Below are positions 13,096 through 26,676 of a DNA stretch of 64,000 bases, piece after piece. Position numbers and translations under genes: made by a program. The notes under the pieces are model-generated. The model worked only from the letters and a program-made list of their open reading frames with translations, was not told the DNA's origin and searched no databases. Positions within the stretch are counted from its first letter, which is position 1. The number at the start of each line of letters is the position of its first letter. Location of the stretch: positions 32,506,001 to 32,570,000 of the forward strand of contig CM056574.1 of the NCBI GenBank assembly GCA_029721435.1, read 5' to 3'. This stretch comes from Gymnothorax reevesii (Eukaryota > Chordata > Actinopteri > Anguilliformes > Muraenidae).

Positions 13096-14744
13096 TGGAA
13101 AACGGCGTTGCAGTGAACTGACCCGGCGATAGCGTCCTCATTCCAGCCCACTGTAACGGCACATGACAATGCGTTCGCTATCTCGCGATTCCAGGCCTCC
13201 GGGCTCACATCCAGCACAATGATACGGGGCCCCCTGATTATCTGCAGCCAGTGAATTGCACAGTCGAGTCAATTCATAATGGAGTGAATTTGGCTGGTTC
13301 ACAATGAAGTGAGGCCTTTCTAAAAAAGATGAAATACAGGACTTTGCCCGGTGATGTATTATACTCATACAATAAACTAATTTCAAAAGTACAAAATATG
13401 TACAAACACACGGAGGTCCAATCGTCTAAAACACTGCTATTAATATCAGCTTTTGAAGCTCAAGACAAACTATTTTTGTGGAAACAGTTTCGGATATAGA
13501 TAGTCAGTTCTGGGGTGATTTTTGCGGCAGTACTTCTTAGGTTATTAGCAACTATTCAGCCGAGAGTCCTCCTGTCCGTACTTGAATATTTTGAATCACA
13601 GCGACAGTTTTTATTTCCCGTTGTTCCTTTTTGGTGGTTGGAATGTGTAGTCAAATACATTGGTGTTTCCCCTGACACCATGATTTATTTTTCCTTCGTG
13701 TGATGGATACACCTGCTATTTAAGGCACTGATGATTATGCCGCTGGCATCCGGTGGGCTGTAAACCATGACATAAAGTGAATAATGCAAACTGTGATTTG
13801 TTTTTTTACTCTTTCACCAAAGTTGTGACTCTTCCAAATCTTCTCAACCCAAAAACTATGCCCCTCCTTTCTTTTGTTAACACTTATTCAGCAATGGTCT
13901 GGTAACATCAATGTATACAGTACCTAAAGGTGAATAAAGGAAAATGGTCCATATCACTGAAAGAAAAGTCTAATCATGCAGTAAATACATCCCAAAATTC
14001 ATAGATTTCATACTGATTTGTAGGAACGGCTTCCAAATTTTTGACCTGTATTGGCCATGCTTTCATACTTCTGGCCGGTAGTGTACTTAGTGAAGTGCTG
14101 CTGATTAGATCCATGCTTTTCATTAGTATTAAGATAGTTACGCTTCACTCGTGAAGAAGGCTTTGTCACTTCATTTAAAATATTTCAAAGTTACAGCCAT
14201 TTATAGGAAGTAATTCCAATATTTTATCAAATCCTGCGCACTTATGGAGTTTTTTGCCCAGTTTGGACAGTAGTCTCTTCACAACTACAGCTGAATAATT
14301 AACGAGTAATAAAACCGTAAATCAATGTGCTTGGCGCTGTCATTTCGTAATGATTGCCTGCAAAGATGCCATCTTTAGTTGGCATACATCCAACTGCATG
14401 CACGGCAGGAGCTGAAACATTGACTGATCGTTGAGTTTTCCATGACTGTTCTTTTTTTCCCAAATTTTATGAACCAGTTCTCAAGCTAATTTCCATCCTG
14501 CTGAGCTCCTCAAATACGTGAGCCTTTTTTAGTTGGACACAGGACTGAGCTTCCATTTTCCAAATGATTTCAACATGCTGAGAAGCAGCTGAGCTGCTAT
14601 GACAGTTTCCTGAGGGCAGCTCAACCGTTTTTGATTTAAAATTTCTTTATTGAAAAATTGCATATCTGGGGATGATCTAAATAAGATTACTGCAATGACT
14701 AAATCACTTATCAACATAGAGCCTCGTCCCATCGTGACTCCTCC

Positions 14745-14942
14745 TATAGTGACGCTACCTGACCAAACATCAATATAGGATGAAAAAGGGGACTTTTCGT
14801 GTCCTTGTTCGATGTGTGTTGAAACAAAGCATTCCCTCAACCCCTAACCTTAACCCAAACCCTAAGCCTAAACCGCAAATAAGGACGCCAAAAGTCTTCC
14901 TCTTCATCCTGTATTGACGTTGGGTCAGGCACCCTCACAATA
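14745..14942. mobile_element. fold-back MITE, copy 1
   Basis: The left end TATAGTGACGCTACCTGACC pairs with the right end, whose reverse complement reads TATTGTGAGGGTGCCTGACC. The arms continue inward through CAATATAGGATGAA / TTCATCCTGTATTG. The loop holds degenerate CCCTAACC/CCCTAAGCC words. Copy 2 at 36674-36857 has the same layout. No convincing target duplication was found. Confidence 0.65.
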
Positions 14943-15210
14943 TGACGGGATGAGACCACGTTGCAATATATTACAATCAATACACTATCCTAATGCTGAT
15001 GCAAGGCATAAGTTAAATTAGATAAATAAGGGAGCAAAATGTGCGTAAAAATGAAATACCTATAATTATGTTTTTTTTCGAAAAGATATGGCTCTGTGGG
15101 ATTTTCGCTCTTCCTGGTGCCCATATGCATTTTTGGGGTGCTTTTCATATTTCAGCAACAGTTCTTTTGATTATGAGTTTCAGACATGCGTGTCAGGTTT
15201 AGGGAGAATG

Positions 15211-15519
15211 AGCTGAGCGGTATGGTGGCAGGGTGTTTAGGGCTGTCACATCACAAAAATGAGCCTCTGGGTTCGACTCTCAGCTGGCCAGGACCTCTCT
15301 GAATGTAGTTAGCATGTTCTCCCCATGAACATGTAGGTTTTGCCCACCACTGTAAGCCATGCTCTATAGGAACACTCTTGCCATTGTCTTTGACTAAGGC
15401 TCAGGTTTAAGTGCTGGTGTTGGTCCCCAGGCACTGTACTGAGGCCACCCACTGGTGCTAAGCAACTAGAATGGGTCAAATGCAGAGGACAGATAACCCA
15501 GCAGGGTTCAACAAAGTAT
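15211..15519 (+). mobile_element. teleost tRNA-like-headed repeat (SINE-like), copy 2
   Basis: The head GGTATGGTGGCAGGGTG resembles a tRNA box A region, and GGGTTCGACTCTCAGC resembles box B. Then GCATGTTCTCCCCATG, and the tail AATGGGTCAAATGCAGAGGA. This order is typical of a widespread teleost repeat. Diverged from consensus. Confidence 0.7.
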
Positions 15520-15524
15520 GTCTT

Positions 15525-16325
15525 ACTGTAAAAATTACTGCATTTGCATGATCAAAAGGGTAATAGAGGCAGGCCAGGCAAGCGTAAAAAAAAAAACAAA
15601 AAAAAAACAATTAAATAGCAAAATTATATTTGATTTAACTACCCTCACACTAGCACGCTTGGAGGTGCTCAACAAAGCACAAATAAACCAGGACGTGTGG
15701 GAGCGCCTGCACACGTGAGGTTCTACGGGTCTCAGAAAGAAACGCTGGGGGGGGGATGACGTTTTCAACCCCCCATTTTATCCCCTAGTCGTGCCGAACC
15801 CTCTCCTCCTCGGCGTAACTTGACCCAGTTCATCCATTTTTCCTTGAGAGAGCTTTCCAGAGAGTTCCAAAGAGCTGCACTTCAAACGAACACGCGCCGC
15901 ATAAACAAGGAGACAGACAGCAGCGCCATCTCGGCACCCTTGAGGCCACGTTAATAAGCTATGCTACACCCACGCCGATGGTGGTGAGGCCAGCCATCAA
16001 AGAATGTTTTTTAGCGTTAGCATTAGCGCTAGCGCTGATGTCTCCAGTTGCTTATTTGCGAGACATGTTAATTGGTTCCTCGCCTTAGCTATAACTGCGG
16101 TGGAAGGTAGAAGTTAATGCTCACTCTGAACAGAATATGGGCAGCAAGATTAAGATGTATATATGCAGAGTACAGAGTGCATAGCAGCAGTGGCAAGGAG
16201 ACTTCCAGACATGCAAAAGGGATCAGTCAACATAGAACCACTAATGAGATTACACAATGCTGTACAGACTGATATCTCACTGTAATGCCACCTATTATGG
16301 GGTTCCAATAGCCTCAATTTCTCGC
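15525..16325. other. intronic stretch, A-run and a small GC-rich part
   Basis: An interrupted A-run at 15585-15610 and a G8-9 run at 15749-15757. The part 15880-16060 is less AT-rich, with repeated GCTAGCGCT-type words. No gene seen. Confidence 0.45.
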
Positions 16326-16327
16326 CC

Positions 16328-16631
16328 TTACTCTTATGAAAAAATACTGTATTTCCATGCTATAGTTATCCTATTATTAAACGATGGCGTTTTCCCCACC
16401 ATAGTCTAGCATTACAATGGTGATACTATAGTTATTAAAAAACTACAGCAATACAGTTGTGCGGACTATAGTAATATCAAAGTACTCTTGACTGTGGTAA
16501 TAGTATAGTTACAATGTGATAGCTATAGTACTACTCTAGCTATACAATGAAAGCTATAGTGATACTATAGTTATGCCATAAATACTATAGTATTACTAAG
16601 AAATAACTATAGGATATTGTCATAAGAGTAA
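16328..16631. mobile_element. palindrome-rich MITE-like element with CTATAG repeats
   Basis: Bounded by the inverted repeats TTACTCTTATGA (16328-16339) and TCATAAGAGTAA (16620-16631). The interior contains the palindromic hexamer CTATAG eight times, mostly as ACTATAGT or GCTATAGT. No target duplication is evident. Terminal repeats plus internal symmetry suggest a non-autonomous DNA element, class unknown. Confidence 0.6.
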
Positions 16632-16639
16632 GATCAATA

Positions 16640-18265
16640 TACGCACCAGGCCTAAGGAGCAGGACAAAGCCTTAGCTAAGCTAATAAGTGAACACAGAGA
16701 GCACCCACAGAGTGAGTTCCCCTAATAATGGCAGTAAAAATCCTGTTGATTTGAGGGAAAACACCTTTGGGCAGGAGAGATTGGAATATCAGTTACCAGT
16801 ACTGACTACAGGAGCGGGCCATTATAATTTTCTGAAATTGTCCTTTTTTAATTTGATCGCAACATGTCAGCTTTGGGAGTTAGAACAATATAAGTATTGT
16901 TACTCCTGCTGTTCACACGCTCCCAGTGACACAGAGCCAGCTGAGCCCCCCATTACCTTTCTCTCAGAACTTGAATTAACCTCGCCATCATGTGACCAGC
17001 CTCCTGACAAATGGGAAAAGACAAGAACAAGGAATTCCAGGTCTTGTTGTTTTTAGTCGGAATGTCCTCAGTGAGCAACGTTAGGCCTCTCTTAAGGGAG
17101 AACCTTGTGATGCGTGGGAATGTTCTTCGCACAATGGGCGGGAAAGATATCTCTGTTAGTGCACTACGCTGGAAAAATAATTGAACACAAGTCAGACTAA
17201 ATTCCCCTCAAACTAATTCCATCCTAAACATGACACATCCAGCTGTCCACTTCGCTACTTAAAATGTATGCCTTTCTGAACTAGATCAAAGCCAAGCAAA
17301 ATATAAAAGCTCAAAACAGCTTTAAAATTAATCTCACGTTACAATGAGGTGAAATGGAGATTGAGTTCTCAAACTTAATTCCCAGGGACATTTTATGCAG
17401 TTTGAAGCACTTGAGAAAGTATGCCTCTCTCATTGAAAGTGAACAAAACAAAATGGCTGCTCCTACATGCAGCAGATACTCTGATCAGTGCATGACATTG
17501 TCATATATCCCCAAACTTAGGATCATCACCCCATCCAGATAAAGTGAAGCTCAGTGTCGTGGCAATATACTCAGACACCCAACACCAGGAAGGAGATGGT
17601 CATTTTCACCCTAAAATGTGTAATGCCTCCGGTTCTGACCAGGAGACCTGAGGTGCTTCAGTTTGAATTTTGAATTTGGTTTGAAGTCTATGGAGGAAAT
17701 GTTGTGGAGCCATGAATAAACAGCTTTTTCACAAACATCACGGGTAACATTCTCATTTTGGCCACCTTGCTCAACTTGTTTAATGACGCGTTAATGTGCT
17801 CAGCCAGCTACGATGACTCAACAATGAATGGAAAACAGTTTTGTGGGATGAGTGACAGTTGGGCTTCTAGCTACCAAATACGGGTGCTAACTGAAAAAAC
17901 AAGGAGCCACCACGGGCTTCATGTAATTGGGTTAAACAGCACACATGATCAAATTTGGCCGTTACATTTCTCCCAATAAAAAAAAACCAAACAAACAAAC
18001 AAACAAAAAAAAAGACAGGAGACTGCCATCTCTCTTCTATAAGAAAATCTGCCATACAGCAACCGATGCTGGTAAACTGGTTTAGTTCAGTTCCCCAGGC
18101 ATCTTCCTATATACGATGTCTATCCTTTTTTTGCTGAGTAACAGTGCATCATGGGAAATGGTTCAGTTAGTGTCGTTTCATAGTCCTTTTTTCATCTAGG
18201 TTAGATGAGGATGCCATCACGGATTTTCTATTACTATACATTCTTTTGAATCTCGGCGAGCTCCA
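16640..18265. other. intronic stretch, no gene
   Basis: A 122-codon plus frame at 16688-17056 has no domain-like pattern. An AAAC-type run is at 17988-18005. Otherwise unique-looking. Confidence 0.45.
17988..18005. repeat. AAAC microsatellite
   Basis: Four to five units flanked by A-runs. Confidence 0.75.
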
Positions 18266-18269
18266 ACCC

Positions 18270-18450
18270 ACGCACTTGGCCCTTTAATTGATGGCAGTGA
18301 CTGCGAGAGCCTGAGGGCGAGATTTTGTGGAGTCTTCAGCTCACCCGCCGCCTGATAAGAAGAGCCTGCTTCTCCTCCACTGCTAATGCAATTTGGCTGA
18401 GAGAGCCTTTGCTTTCGTTCCCCCTGTGCTGATTGCTTAAAAGCCTGTCG
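18270..18450. promoter_or_regulatory. candidate conserved non-coding island
   Basis: A repeat-free, balanced-composition patch with CTTTAATTGATGG, GCTAATGCAATTTGG and GTGCTGATTGC, words typical of developmental enhancers. This is a judgement by eye; no alignment was possible. Confidence 0.25.
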
Positions 18451-18467
18451 TCTGGAGTCTCGGGCCC

Positions 18468-18600
18468 TTGTTCATAAAGAATTTCAGAGTTAGAGTGCTG
18501 ATCTTGGATCAGGTTTCAAACTGACCGTGTCCTAACATCATCCATTACGAGCTAATTGGCTAAACAAACCCTGGACCAGCACACCCATTTGAAGACCTTT
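18468..18600. mobile_element. teleost dispersed repeat fragment
   Basis: TTCATAAAGAATTTCAGAG followed by GAGTGCTGATCTTGGATCAG matches the start of a repeat common in many teleosts. Only one end is recognised. Confidence 0.4.
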
Positions 18601-18792
18601 TATTAATATGTTCAGCATTGCAGCACCTTTGCTCTGTTTTGCATTGGTGGTGACTTCTTTGCGTACTTAAAGTGATGCAGATACCAACAAAACAAGACGA
18701 TAGCAGCAACTCAGCACAACGTAACATCACACGACATTCTGATAGACTCCTTTGGGCTAGTTTTCTAACAACTTTAAACATATACAGACAGT

Positions 18793-18822
18793 TGATGATG
18801 ATGATAATGATGATTATGATGA
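18793..18822. repeat. GAT trinucleotide microsatellite
   Basis: Interrupted GATGAT/GATAAT run. Confidence 0.7.
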
Positions 18823-19939
18823 CAGCAAGTGCTATTTTTCAATCATTAGTACCCCATGACATTAAAAGTATAAAGCCAGAAAATTGAGATTTCTAGCACT
18901 AAGATTCCTCAACCATTATTCAATAAAGACCGCAGTTCTGAGCTTAGGCAAACTGTTATGTCAAAGGTAACATTTGAAATTGAGCGAACAATCATTCCAT
19001 TCAGTCATGCTGAACATAGAAGCCCATTTGCTATGTATATGTAGCTGGAGTGAATTGAGTCATTCTCTTAGTCCGATTTCTCTGAGCTCCGCACAGCATT
19101 AGAGTGATGAATTATGGAGGGACGGCAGGGTTTGATTGGCTAAGGCAGGCTTGCCTGCTCGGTGACAGCTGACCTTGGACAGAGAGACGGGGGAAGGGTG
19201 GATGAAAGGCAGCTTCAGTGGCTCTCAGTGAAACAGCTGCCTCTGCCTCCTAGAAAACGAGAGCAGGAATCTATTCCTCGTTTCTAACCCAGCGCGCACA
19301 TTCTTGTTTGGCCTCTCGCTGTCGTCAGTAAGCAAGAGATGCTGTGATTCATACGCTGCCCTGAGATACCCAGCATTCTCCGGCAGCAACCACACCCATA
19401 ATTTTATACCACTGCATGACTTACAACCCCACAAACCCTATCATGCTCCACTCTGCGATTTGTCCCTTTGGAGAGGTGTCCTCAACTAATGTAGATATCA
19501 GGACAGTGCACACAAGGTCTCCTACAGCTCAAATTTTCTTTAATACACTAGGGCGATGCTTGTGGGGCCAAGTCAGGCAAACAACTTGAGATGTGCCCTC
19601 GTTCTCTTAGACTCTCCTATGTATATCTGCCACTGCAGTGCCCATCTGTATGGCTGGCTGCGTAAGCTACTCTCCCGCTCTGCTCGTATCACTGCCTGCT
19701 GCTGCATCGCTCTTGCTAGCCAATCAGCCAGAAGCCTGATCAACAGCAGGTTCATCATGATACTGTAACTAAAAATGAATATTTCACAGACCTTTTTCTT
19801 GGTAATGTCTGTGTGTTTTTCACATTTTCCGAGACTCCAAATTTCCCCGTCTTCCTCATCGCTATCGCATTCTGTTCTGCAATTCTTTATGTCTTTTTCC
19901 CCATATGTAACTGGATTTTCAATCCTTTATACTGTTCTG

Positions 19940-20045
19940 ATTCCCAGCTCTAGTGTGTACCCAGGTAAAGTCACTCCCAAAGCTCAATGGGACTTCCCTG
20001 GTTAAATAAAGGATAAGTAAGTAAATCAAAATAAATAAAAAAAAT
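19940..20045 (+). mobile_element. retroposon-like 3' end with AAAT-type tail
   Basis: CTCAATGGGACTTCCCTGG followed by TTAAATAAAGGATAAGTAA and an AAATAAA tail. This matches the 3' end of a common teleost non-LTR-type repeat. The upstream body is not identified. Confidence 0.45.
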
Positions 20046-20049
20046 TCCA

Positions 20050-20470
20050 AATGATCTATTTTACTTGGAAATATGGCCTATTGTGGTATATTGTTCTCTT
20101 ACTTCCCTTTCATGCTGCGCTCAGGAAGTGAGGGGTGAGCGTATGCCAGTGGGTGGAGAATATTGCCTCAAAAGTTCAGAAGAATGAATGTGCCAGCACC
20201 TCCACCTGCAGGCCTGGAGGCAACGCAGCTCTGCCCACATAAATCCCGACCGCCTGCCGAAACACTCATAATTGTGCGAGTCACGTTTGAAGCCATTACT
20301 GCGCCCAGATTCCATTCAGAATTAATCGAACTGAACGACGCGCGCATTGGCTGAAGCTCTGAGCATACAGCGAATGAGAATGAGCCGTCCAGATGATGCA
20401 AGTGCCGGTGATTCCGTGGAGAATTTCGACGAGATAAAACATACATAATGACACACACATTCTCTCATTT

Positions 20471-20503
<33 letters not shown>

Positions 20504-22990
20504 CACACACACACACACGCACACTGGTAAAGAAGATGTGTTAGTCCTTAATGAAGAAGGAACTGGACGAGGAGGGCTAGGTAACACAATCTGCCCACGC
20601 ACTGACGGCCACCATCTGGTGATAGCACTGTTTGCTCTTTTTTCGCAGCCGGTTATCTTACCAGTCCTGAGGATTAAAGGAAGTCAAGCCGGGCTCCTCA
20701 GTTAAAAGGTGAGCCCTTGTCAGAACATGTAGGATGTGGGCAGGGTGAGATATGATACTGGCATTCACGGGCAAGGGCTGCACCACATTAACCCAGAGCC
20801 TCTTCACCTCTGTCTTCACCCCGAAATTTGACCCTTAGCGACAACGAATCATTGGTCCAGCCCTTGGAAAAATACAGATAGGGAGGGCAGGGAGCCAAGC
20901 ACACTCAAATCCTCAGCAGGCCACAGCCACTGCCTTGGCTGCGTGAGGGAAATGCAGTATGAGGATGGGAGAAACTCGGAGCAACCCTGAGATTCATTAT
21001 TTAACAGAATCGTCTGGATGCCGATCTGCCCAATGCAGGTGCAGCACAGGGAGTTTTTCGGCTGAATTTAACAGGGAGGCAGTCTATTAAATATCTTCCT
21101 GGGATGTTCTCGGCTAGTGGGGTATCGATCAGAGAATCTATAAATGAGCACATTATTCCTCCCAGGTAGGGTGCCGCTGGCTAGCAGGCATTCAGGCCTC
21201 TCATTAGCGAGGAGGACCAGGGGTCCATGAGTTCACAACATCCACACAACACTCTACCTACACCACGCTCCAGAGCCACCATGATGTTACGAGAAAGCCA
21301 CATGCGTAAAATTGTGTCCCTGAAATATTAGACTCCCAAAATTATGCCTAATCTTATAACTACTTCACTATTTGGTCAACTCTGTTTTTCATTGTATTTA
21401 CAATATGGCTATAATAATTAGCATTAGTTAATGCAGTAATAAGCATTAACTATCAGTTATTTAACAGTTAAGTATTGCATCAGAGCACTAAATAACCATT
21501 AAGTAAGCATAGTAAACCACTTACAGTATTACCACTCCTTGTCACCGTCTTGTGAACATGAAACCCTTCCTTATGTGTCCCTTAAATAAGGCTACAAACT
21601 ATTAAACTTGTCGATTATGTTTTAATGAAAACCTCAGTTAACATGCCCACCATTAGCAAATGATTACTAGACACGTTAATGGTTTAATCTTAATTAGATG
21701 TTAGTGAATGATTATTACTGAAATGACTAATGCGAAATAATGTATACTTATTGTAAGGTGCAATTGCTGTTTGTTCCATTCATCGAAAACCTTGCTGATG
21801 TAGTATGCATTAAAATTCCCCATAATTAGCTTCTAAAACAGTTTCGGGAGCACCTCTTCTTGTTTGAGCACAGTAATGCTGCCCACTTAGAGAGTAAAAT
21901 TTATACAGGGTTTGTCAAGATTGGTGTTAAGATCTAGATGAGCCGGCACTAAGCCTCGAAAACCCAATTCATCATCATTGGGATCAAACTGAAAACCAAA
22001 TTTGAACAAGGCTTAATCTGTCAACATCAATATTCAAATTCACAAATGGTTTTCCGGTGGGAATTGAAGCAAATCCCCGCAGTATTACTCCAAAAATCCA
22101 CTGGACAGCCATTCTCGTAATGAGGAAGCTATTATACCGGCAAATGAATGCCTGTAATTTTGTGATATAGGGTGAACATGTGTATGAGGCGGAAGTGCGC
22201 GCATGCTCATATGTGCATTTATACAAAATGCACATGTATTCATGTCATTGCGCATCCATGGATTAGTGTGTGTCTGAGTGTACTTACTAGCGGCTGTGTG
22301 TTCGGGTGTGTACACGAATACAACATCCTCATATGTTCGCTTGTTTGTTCGTGTGAGTGAGTATGAATGTATGTGTGTCTGTTTGCATGTTAATGCGCAA
22401 AACATGTGCATAATGATTGTTTGTTTCTGTGCTGCATGTTTGCACTTCAGATCCATATCTAAACGGAACACAGAGCTGTAAAATAAACACTACATTAAAA
22501 TGTCAAGATTGCTCACAAGCGCACACCCACATTCACCTTTCCACGGTGTACACTCTATCATTATCATTAAACACCCAGCACCCGCTGACACCATGTATTC
22601 AATGACTGCCAACAGAGACCATATTAATGCTTTTTTTTCATTGGCAATCGTGACTGTGCAGTTTAATTGACACATTATTCATGGTCTGTATGAAGTGAGA
22701 GAAATTTTATTGTCTTTTATGAGATGCTTCACCACTGGCTGACTAGATAACTAAGAGTTGGATCGATTATTTTGCTTTCATTCAATTTGTTGCGTATTTT
22801 TTGGCAAGGAAGTTGGAAATTACAGCCGAGAGAAAATGTACCCAAACAGATTGAAAATGTCAGCCCACTGCAGTCAATACAATCCCGGGTTAATCTTTAC
22901 AATCTGAACCAATTGACCTTCACCTCGGTAAGCCAGAATCCATACTCTCTTACAGCATCACTTGAATCTTCAAAGCTGTGGCCTGATATC
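20050..22990. other. intronic stretch with CA run and TG-rich patch
   Basis: 20290-20450 is repeat-free and looks constrained, just before a CA run. 21400-21760 is AT-rich with many TTAATG/CATTAA words, possibly an old MITE. 22180-22440 is TG-rich on the plus strand. No gene seen. Confidence 0.45.
20472..20518. repeat. CA microsatellite
   Basis: Two CA runs separated by ATG, about 47 bp. Confidence 0.9.
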
Positions 22991-22994
22991 GATA

Positions 22995-23210
22995 AACCAA
23001 TGACCTCTCATGTCTGTGATGTCATGTGATTGCCCCTCCACAGCCAGCCTATCTGGCATCCAATGTACTGCCCTAAAACATTCGGAGTTGCAGCCTATTG
23101 TAATTATGTATGCGGCTTCAATGGCATCTTTCCCCTTCCATTTCAACTGTCCAGTGTCTATCAGAAATGTGAAAGGGATTTTAGAAAATCGGCGATGAAC
23201 GGGTCCCATG
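22995..23210. promoter_or_regulatory. candidate conserved non-coding island
   Basis: A repeat-free patch with GATATCGATAAACC, TGATGTCATGTGA, TGTAATTATG and GGCTTCAATGGC. Open frames on both strands here show no protein signature. The suggestion of constraint is by eye only. Confidence 0.25.
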
Positions 23211-23219
23211 AATAAATTC

Positions 23220-26200
23220 CTTGAGGTGTGATGGTGTAAGTTTTGTTTACAGCTATAACACATGTATTACCTCAGAAACATGTGAAAACGAAATATTCCA
23301 TGTCCATTAAAATATGCATGTTGCTAATGATATGCTATCATAAACAATAATTGAACTACATGCATGGACGTGTGTGAATGAACTGATAATCTCACACTAG
23401 TGGGTGATGTGGTTCCATATTACTTCAATGTTAGCATGTCGATAGTAACATTCACTTTTAACGGTCTAAAAGCCTTTCATTTTTAAAAGATCTGGAATAT
23501 TGAATCACATTATGAGAAATAGGCAAAATGGTTAGTAACGCCTTTCACGTGTTAATCAGTGACCTTATTTTCCTAGATTTTCGAAAACCCCTTCATTTTT
23601 TCACATAGACACTGGACCACTGGAACCGGAACTAAAGAAATTATTACAAGGCCGCATACAAATTTTAGTCATGCTGTGACTCCCAATAGTGTAAGGACAA
23701 ATCCAGAGAGGCATATGTGAGTTACACAAGGGCTAGCTGATAAGGACAAAATCAAATATCGAATAATAATATTCCTGACCAAATACCTCAACATCTATAC
23801 TGATGGAATTTGATAAACAGTCATTAATAATGTGGATATGATGACGAAGCAAGTACAGACAACAGCTAGAACAAACTAATAAGCCCAGGAAACTCCATCC
23901 CTTTACTGTAATGCAGCCTTCAAAACCAGAAAAGACAACACTTATGTCATATTACGATATCCAAAATGCCAGACTATATCCAATATTTTATCATTATATC
24001 GATATGATACCAATATATTGCCTGGTCCTGAGTTTGACTGACTCCACAGCACTGGTGACAAACCCATTTTATAGCAGATCATTCCAGAGGAGCAATATTA
24101 CAGGATGTGCTGACATCCAGGATGTTGCATTTGGACATAATCTCAGTAAAAATGAAAAGCAGGCAGAATAAAGCTACAAAGTAAAAAGCAGATACATTTT
24201 CTGTCTCTTAAGGTACGGCCATTTATCTTGGCATGTTATCATTTTCCCTCTGTCGGTCTGTTTGTTATTAATATCAGGGGAGCCGTTGTTTATGGAACGT
24301 AAGGCCCAAGAGCCGGTGGCAGCTCCTTGGAAAACATCGCAGCTCAGCCATAAGGTACAACCCTAAGGTGTTGGGATTTTAGCCTTCCATGGCAGAGTGA
24401 GCGTTTGGGTTTGGGGTATAGGGGGTTGTAGAGGTGGGATGCCAAATTTCTCGGGGCTAGTCTAGAGCGCGAGACGTGGCATGCGCTGTTCCCTAGGAGT
24501 GGCGAAAGAGCCATGATGTCGTCGTGGCGAATAACAGGGCGTCTCCCCGGCTGCACTGCTGATCCTTAGGCACAGGGATGCAGGGATGGGCGTGGCTTTC
24601 AGAAGGAGGAGTGTTTTGTGTCAGGGGACCCTGCTTACGTCAGTCTTCATTTCTCACGCCATGCCCCCCTTTTTGAATAAAACTGCCACACCCCTCATCA
24701 CCATGACTACCCCTGTAAGACAACACCCAGGCTGGTACACATGCATGTCGTCCCATCTGCGGTAATGAAGCAGGTCTCGCCTCCTGTGTCTCTCGCTCAG
24801 CCCTCGGGGGCCTTCTCACTGATGTTATTGAAAATACTCTCTTCGCGCTCAATCTCGATTCATTATCTCTCACGGGTTCGGCGCGATTTATCAATTCAAA
24901 CATTCACTGCATGTGGGAATTTTGTAAGCTCTTTTGAGAAGATGCCAAAGGAGAGATAAAAAAAGATTTATCGCCTCCGACAGACACAAACGTAAAAGTA
25001 CGAATGCGCGCAAAATATTCCTCTCAGCATCAATTATTCATTTCACTTCACTCCGCCATTCTGAGACAACTATCTGACAACTATTCTTCAGCCAGCAAAA
25101 TCGTCACATCCTTGACTGACAGTTCTTCGCTGTTAGGGCGAACTAAAAATGTTGACCAAAAAAATCTGGTGCTCTGGTGTGTGGGCGGAAGGGAGCACAG
25201 AGACTCGCAGAATTAATGCGGCTGTAATTTGCCCTCGAGGAGGCCTGGTGCACGTGCCTTTGTCGTGACTTTGAACGGCAGGGTCTAGTTGGCAGTGCTG
25301 CCGAGGATTGTCGTTCTCGTGCTGGGTTAAACCCCTTTGCGCGGATATAGATACCGGCGTCCGTAAATTCCAAAATTTGATTTCTACACAATTCTGTAGT
25401 AGAATTTGCAAATGTCTAGCTTCTCTGGAATAATTTTCCAAAATCTCTGTGACACAAATTCTGAGTTATAAAGCTTATAGGCTCATGCACAACAGGAAAA
25501 ATTGGCAAAATTTTGTATTCTGCACATAGGGGTAAAACAGAACCCCTGCCATGGCCCACCTAATTTCCTCAGCGGCTCGATTTTCCCTCCACCCTTTTTT
25601 ACATAAATCTGCATGTGGTAATTACATGGTCTGGTGCAGCCCAGATGGATGAGTCGGTTGATCTTGGTCTAGTGACGCTTCACGGGGGTGTTGGCAGTTG
25701 GACCAGAGGGGTAACCATATTAGTCTCAGACGTGGGGCGGCCCATATGGACGAGCCAGTCCCCACCAGCTGTCTCCAGCGCTCTGGGGCAACGCGCTCCA
25801 AATGCGCCGTCACTGCCTTCCGTTTTAACGTGAAGTTGAAATTGTACCCTAGATAACTGCGACTGCATTCAGCTATAAAAAACCGCAAGTTTCATTCAAA
25901 GAAAACAAGCCCTGTCCCAACACAGGGACAGTCCCCGCCCATAGCAACAGGCTCTGCCTAAATGTATAGGCAGGCTCCACCCATGGAGATCTAGACAGGA
26001 CCTTCCCATAAACAGACAGCCTTCTCACAAGCATGAAGTTTACCCTCAGCCTGGACACAGATACAGCCTATCATGGCTCCATGGATATATCTGCCTTTGG
26101 CCTACGTGTCAATTCTTTCCTCATCCCTGCGAAATCACAGCACTCGGAGTTTGAAGATGAAAAAAGTACAGGTGATATGTGACAGAATACGCAGTTAAAG

Positions 26201-26600
26201 TGACAGAAAGAGAGATTTTTTTGCAAACGGAAAGCTGGATAAGAGAAAGCTGGAGTTCCTCCAAATGAGCACTCAGGCTTCGCTTCACGTCAGAGATCAA
26301 CCAAGTGTCAGTTTTGTTAACATAAAACAGGGGACGGAACTGCAAGGGACGGAAATCGAAAATAGAACAAAATGGAAGCCGCGCTAGCGTGCGTCGGGCA
26401 GTTTGGCGGCCTGCGCGGTTACAACAGCATACGTTAAGCGGCACCGTGTTCCGACACAGTCCTCGTGCGAATGACATCGCCCAAGAGACGAGACCCGCGG
26501 AATGTGAGGAAAGGGAGGCAGGACACCGGGTAGCCATGGCAACAAGCCAGAATTGCTGCAAGAAATCAGGAGGGAGAATGTCAACACGCCCTAGAGAGGA
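23220..26600. other. intronic stretch, no gene
   Basis: AT-rich to about 24200, then a more GC-balanced part at 24260-26480, richest in CpG around 26380-26480. No element ends or protein-like frames seen. Confidence 0.45.
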
Positions 26601-26620
26601 ACAAGCTGTCACAGAGTGTG

Positions 26621-26676
26621 AGAAAGAGAGAGAGAGGGAGAGAGAGAGAAAGAAAGAGAGGGAGACAGAAAGAAGG
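26621..26676. repeat. GA-rich microsatellite
   Basis: Purine-only GA/GAAA run. It produces the Leu/Ser-rich low-complexity frame seen on the opposite strand. Confidence 0.85.

Larger units (their letters stand above)
10740..14740. other. intronic stretch with simple-sequence tracts
   Basis: Holds pyrimidine-rich runs at 11100-11135, 11605-11760 and 12255-12322, and an AT run at 11241-11261. A repeat-free patch at 12360-12475 has several CAGCTG-like E-boxes and looks constrained. A possible Tc1-family end word (CTTCTGGCCGGTAGTGTA) sits near 14070. No gene seen. Confidence 0.45.

Noticed and set aside
14840..14875. CCCTAACC/CCCTAAGCC words suggesting an interstitial telomere repeat
   Set aside because: The words are irregular, few, and form the loop of a fold-back MITE present in two copies.
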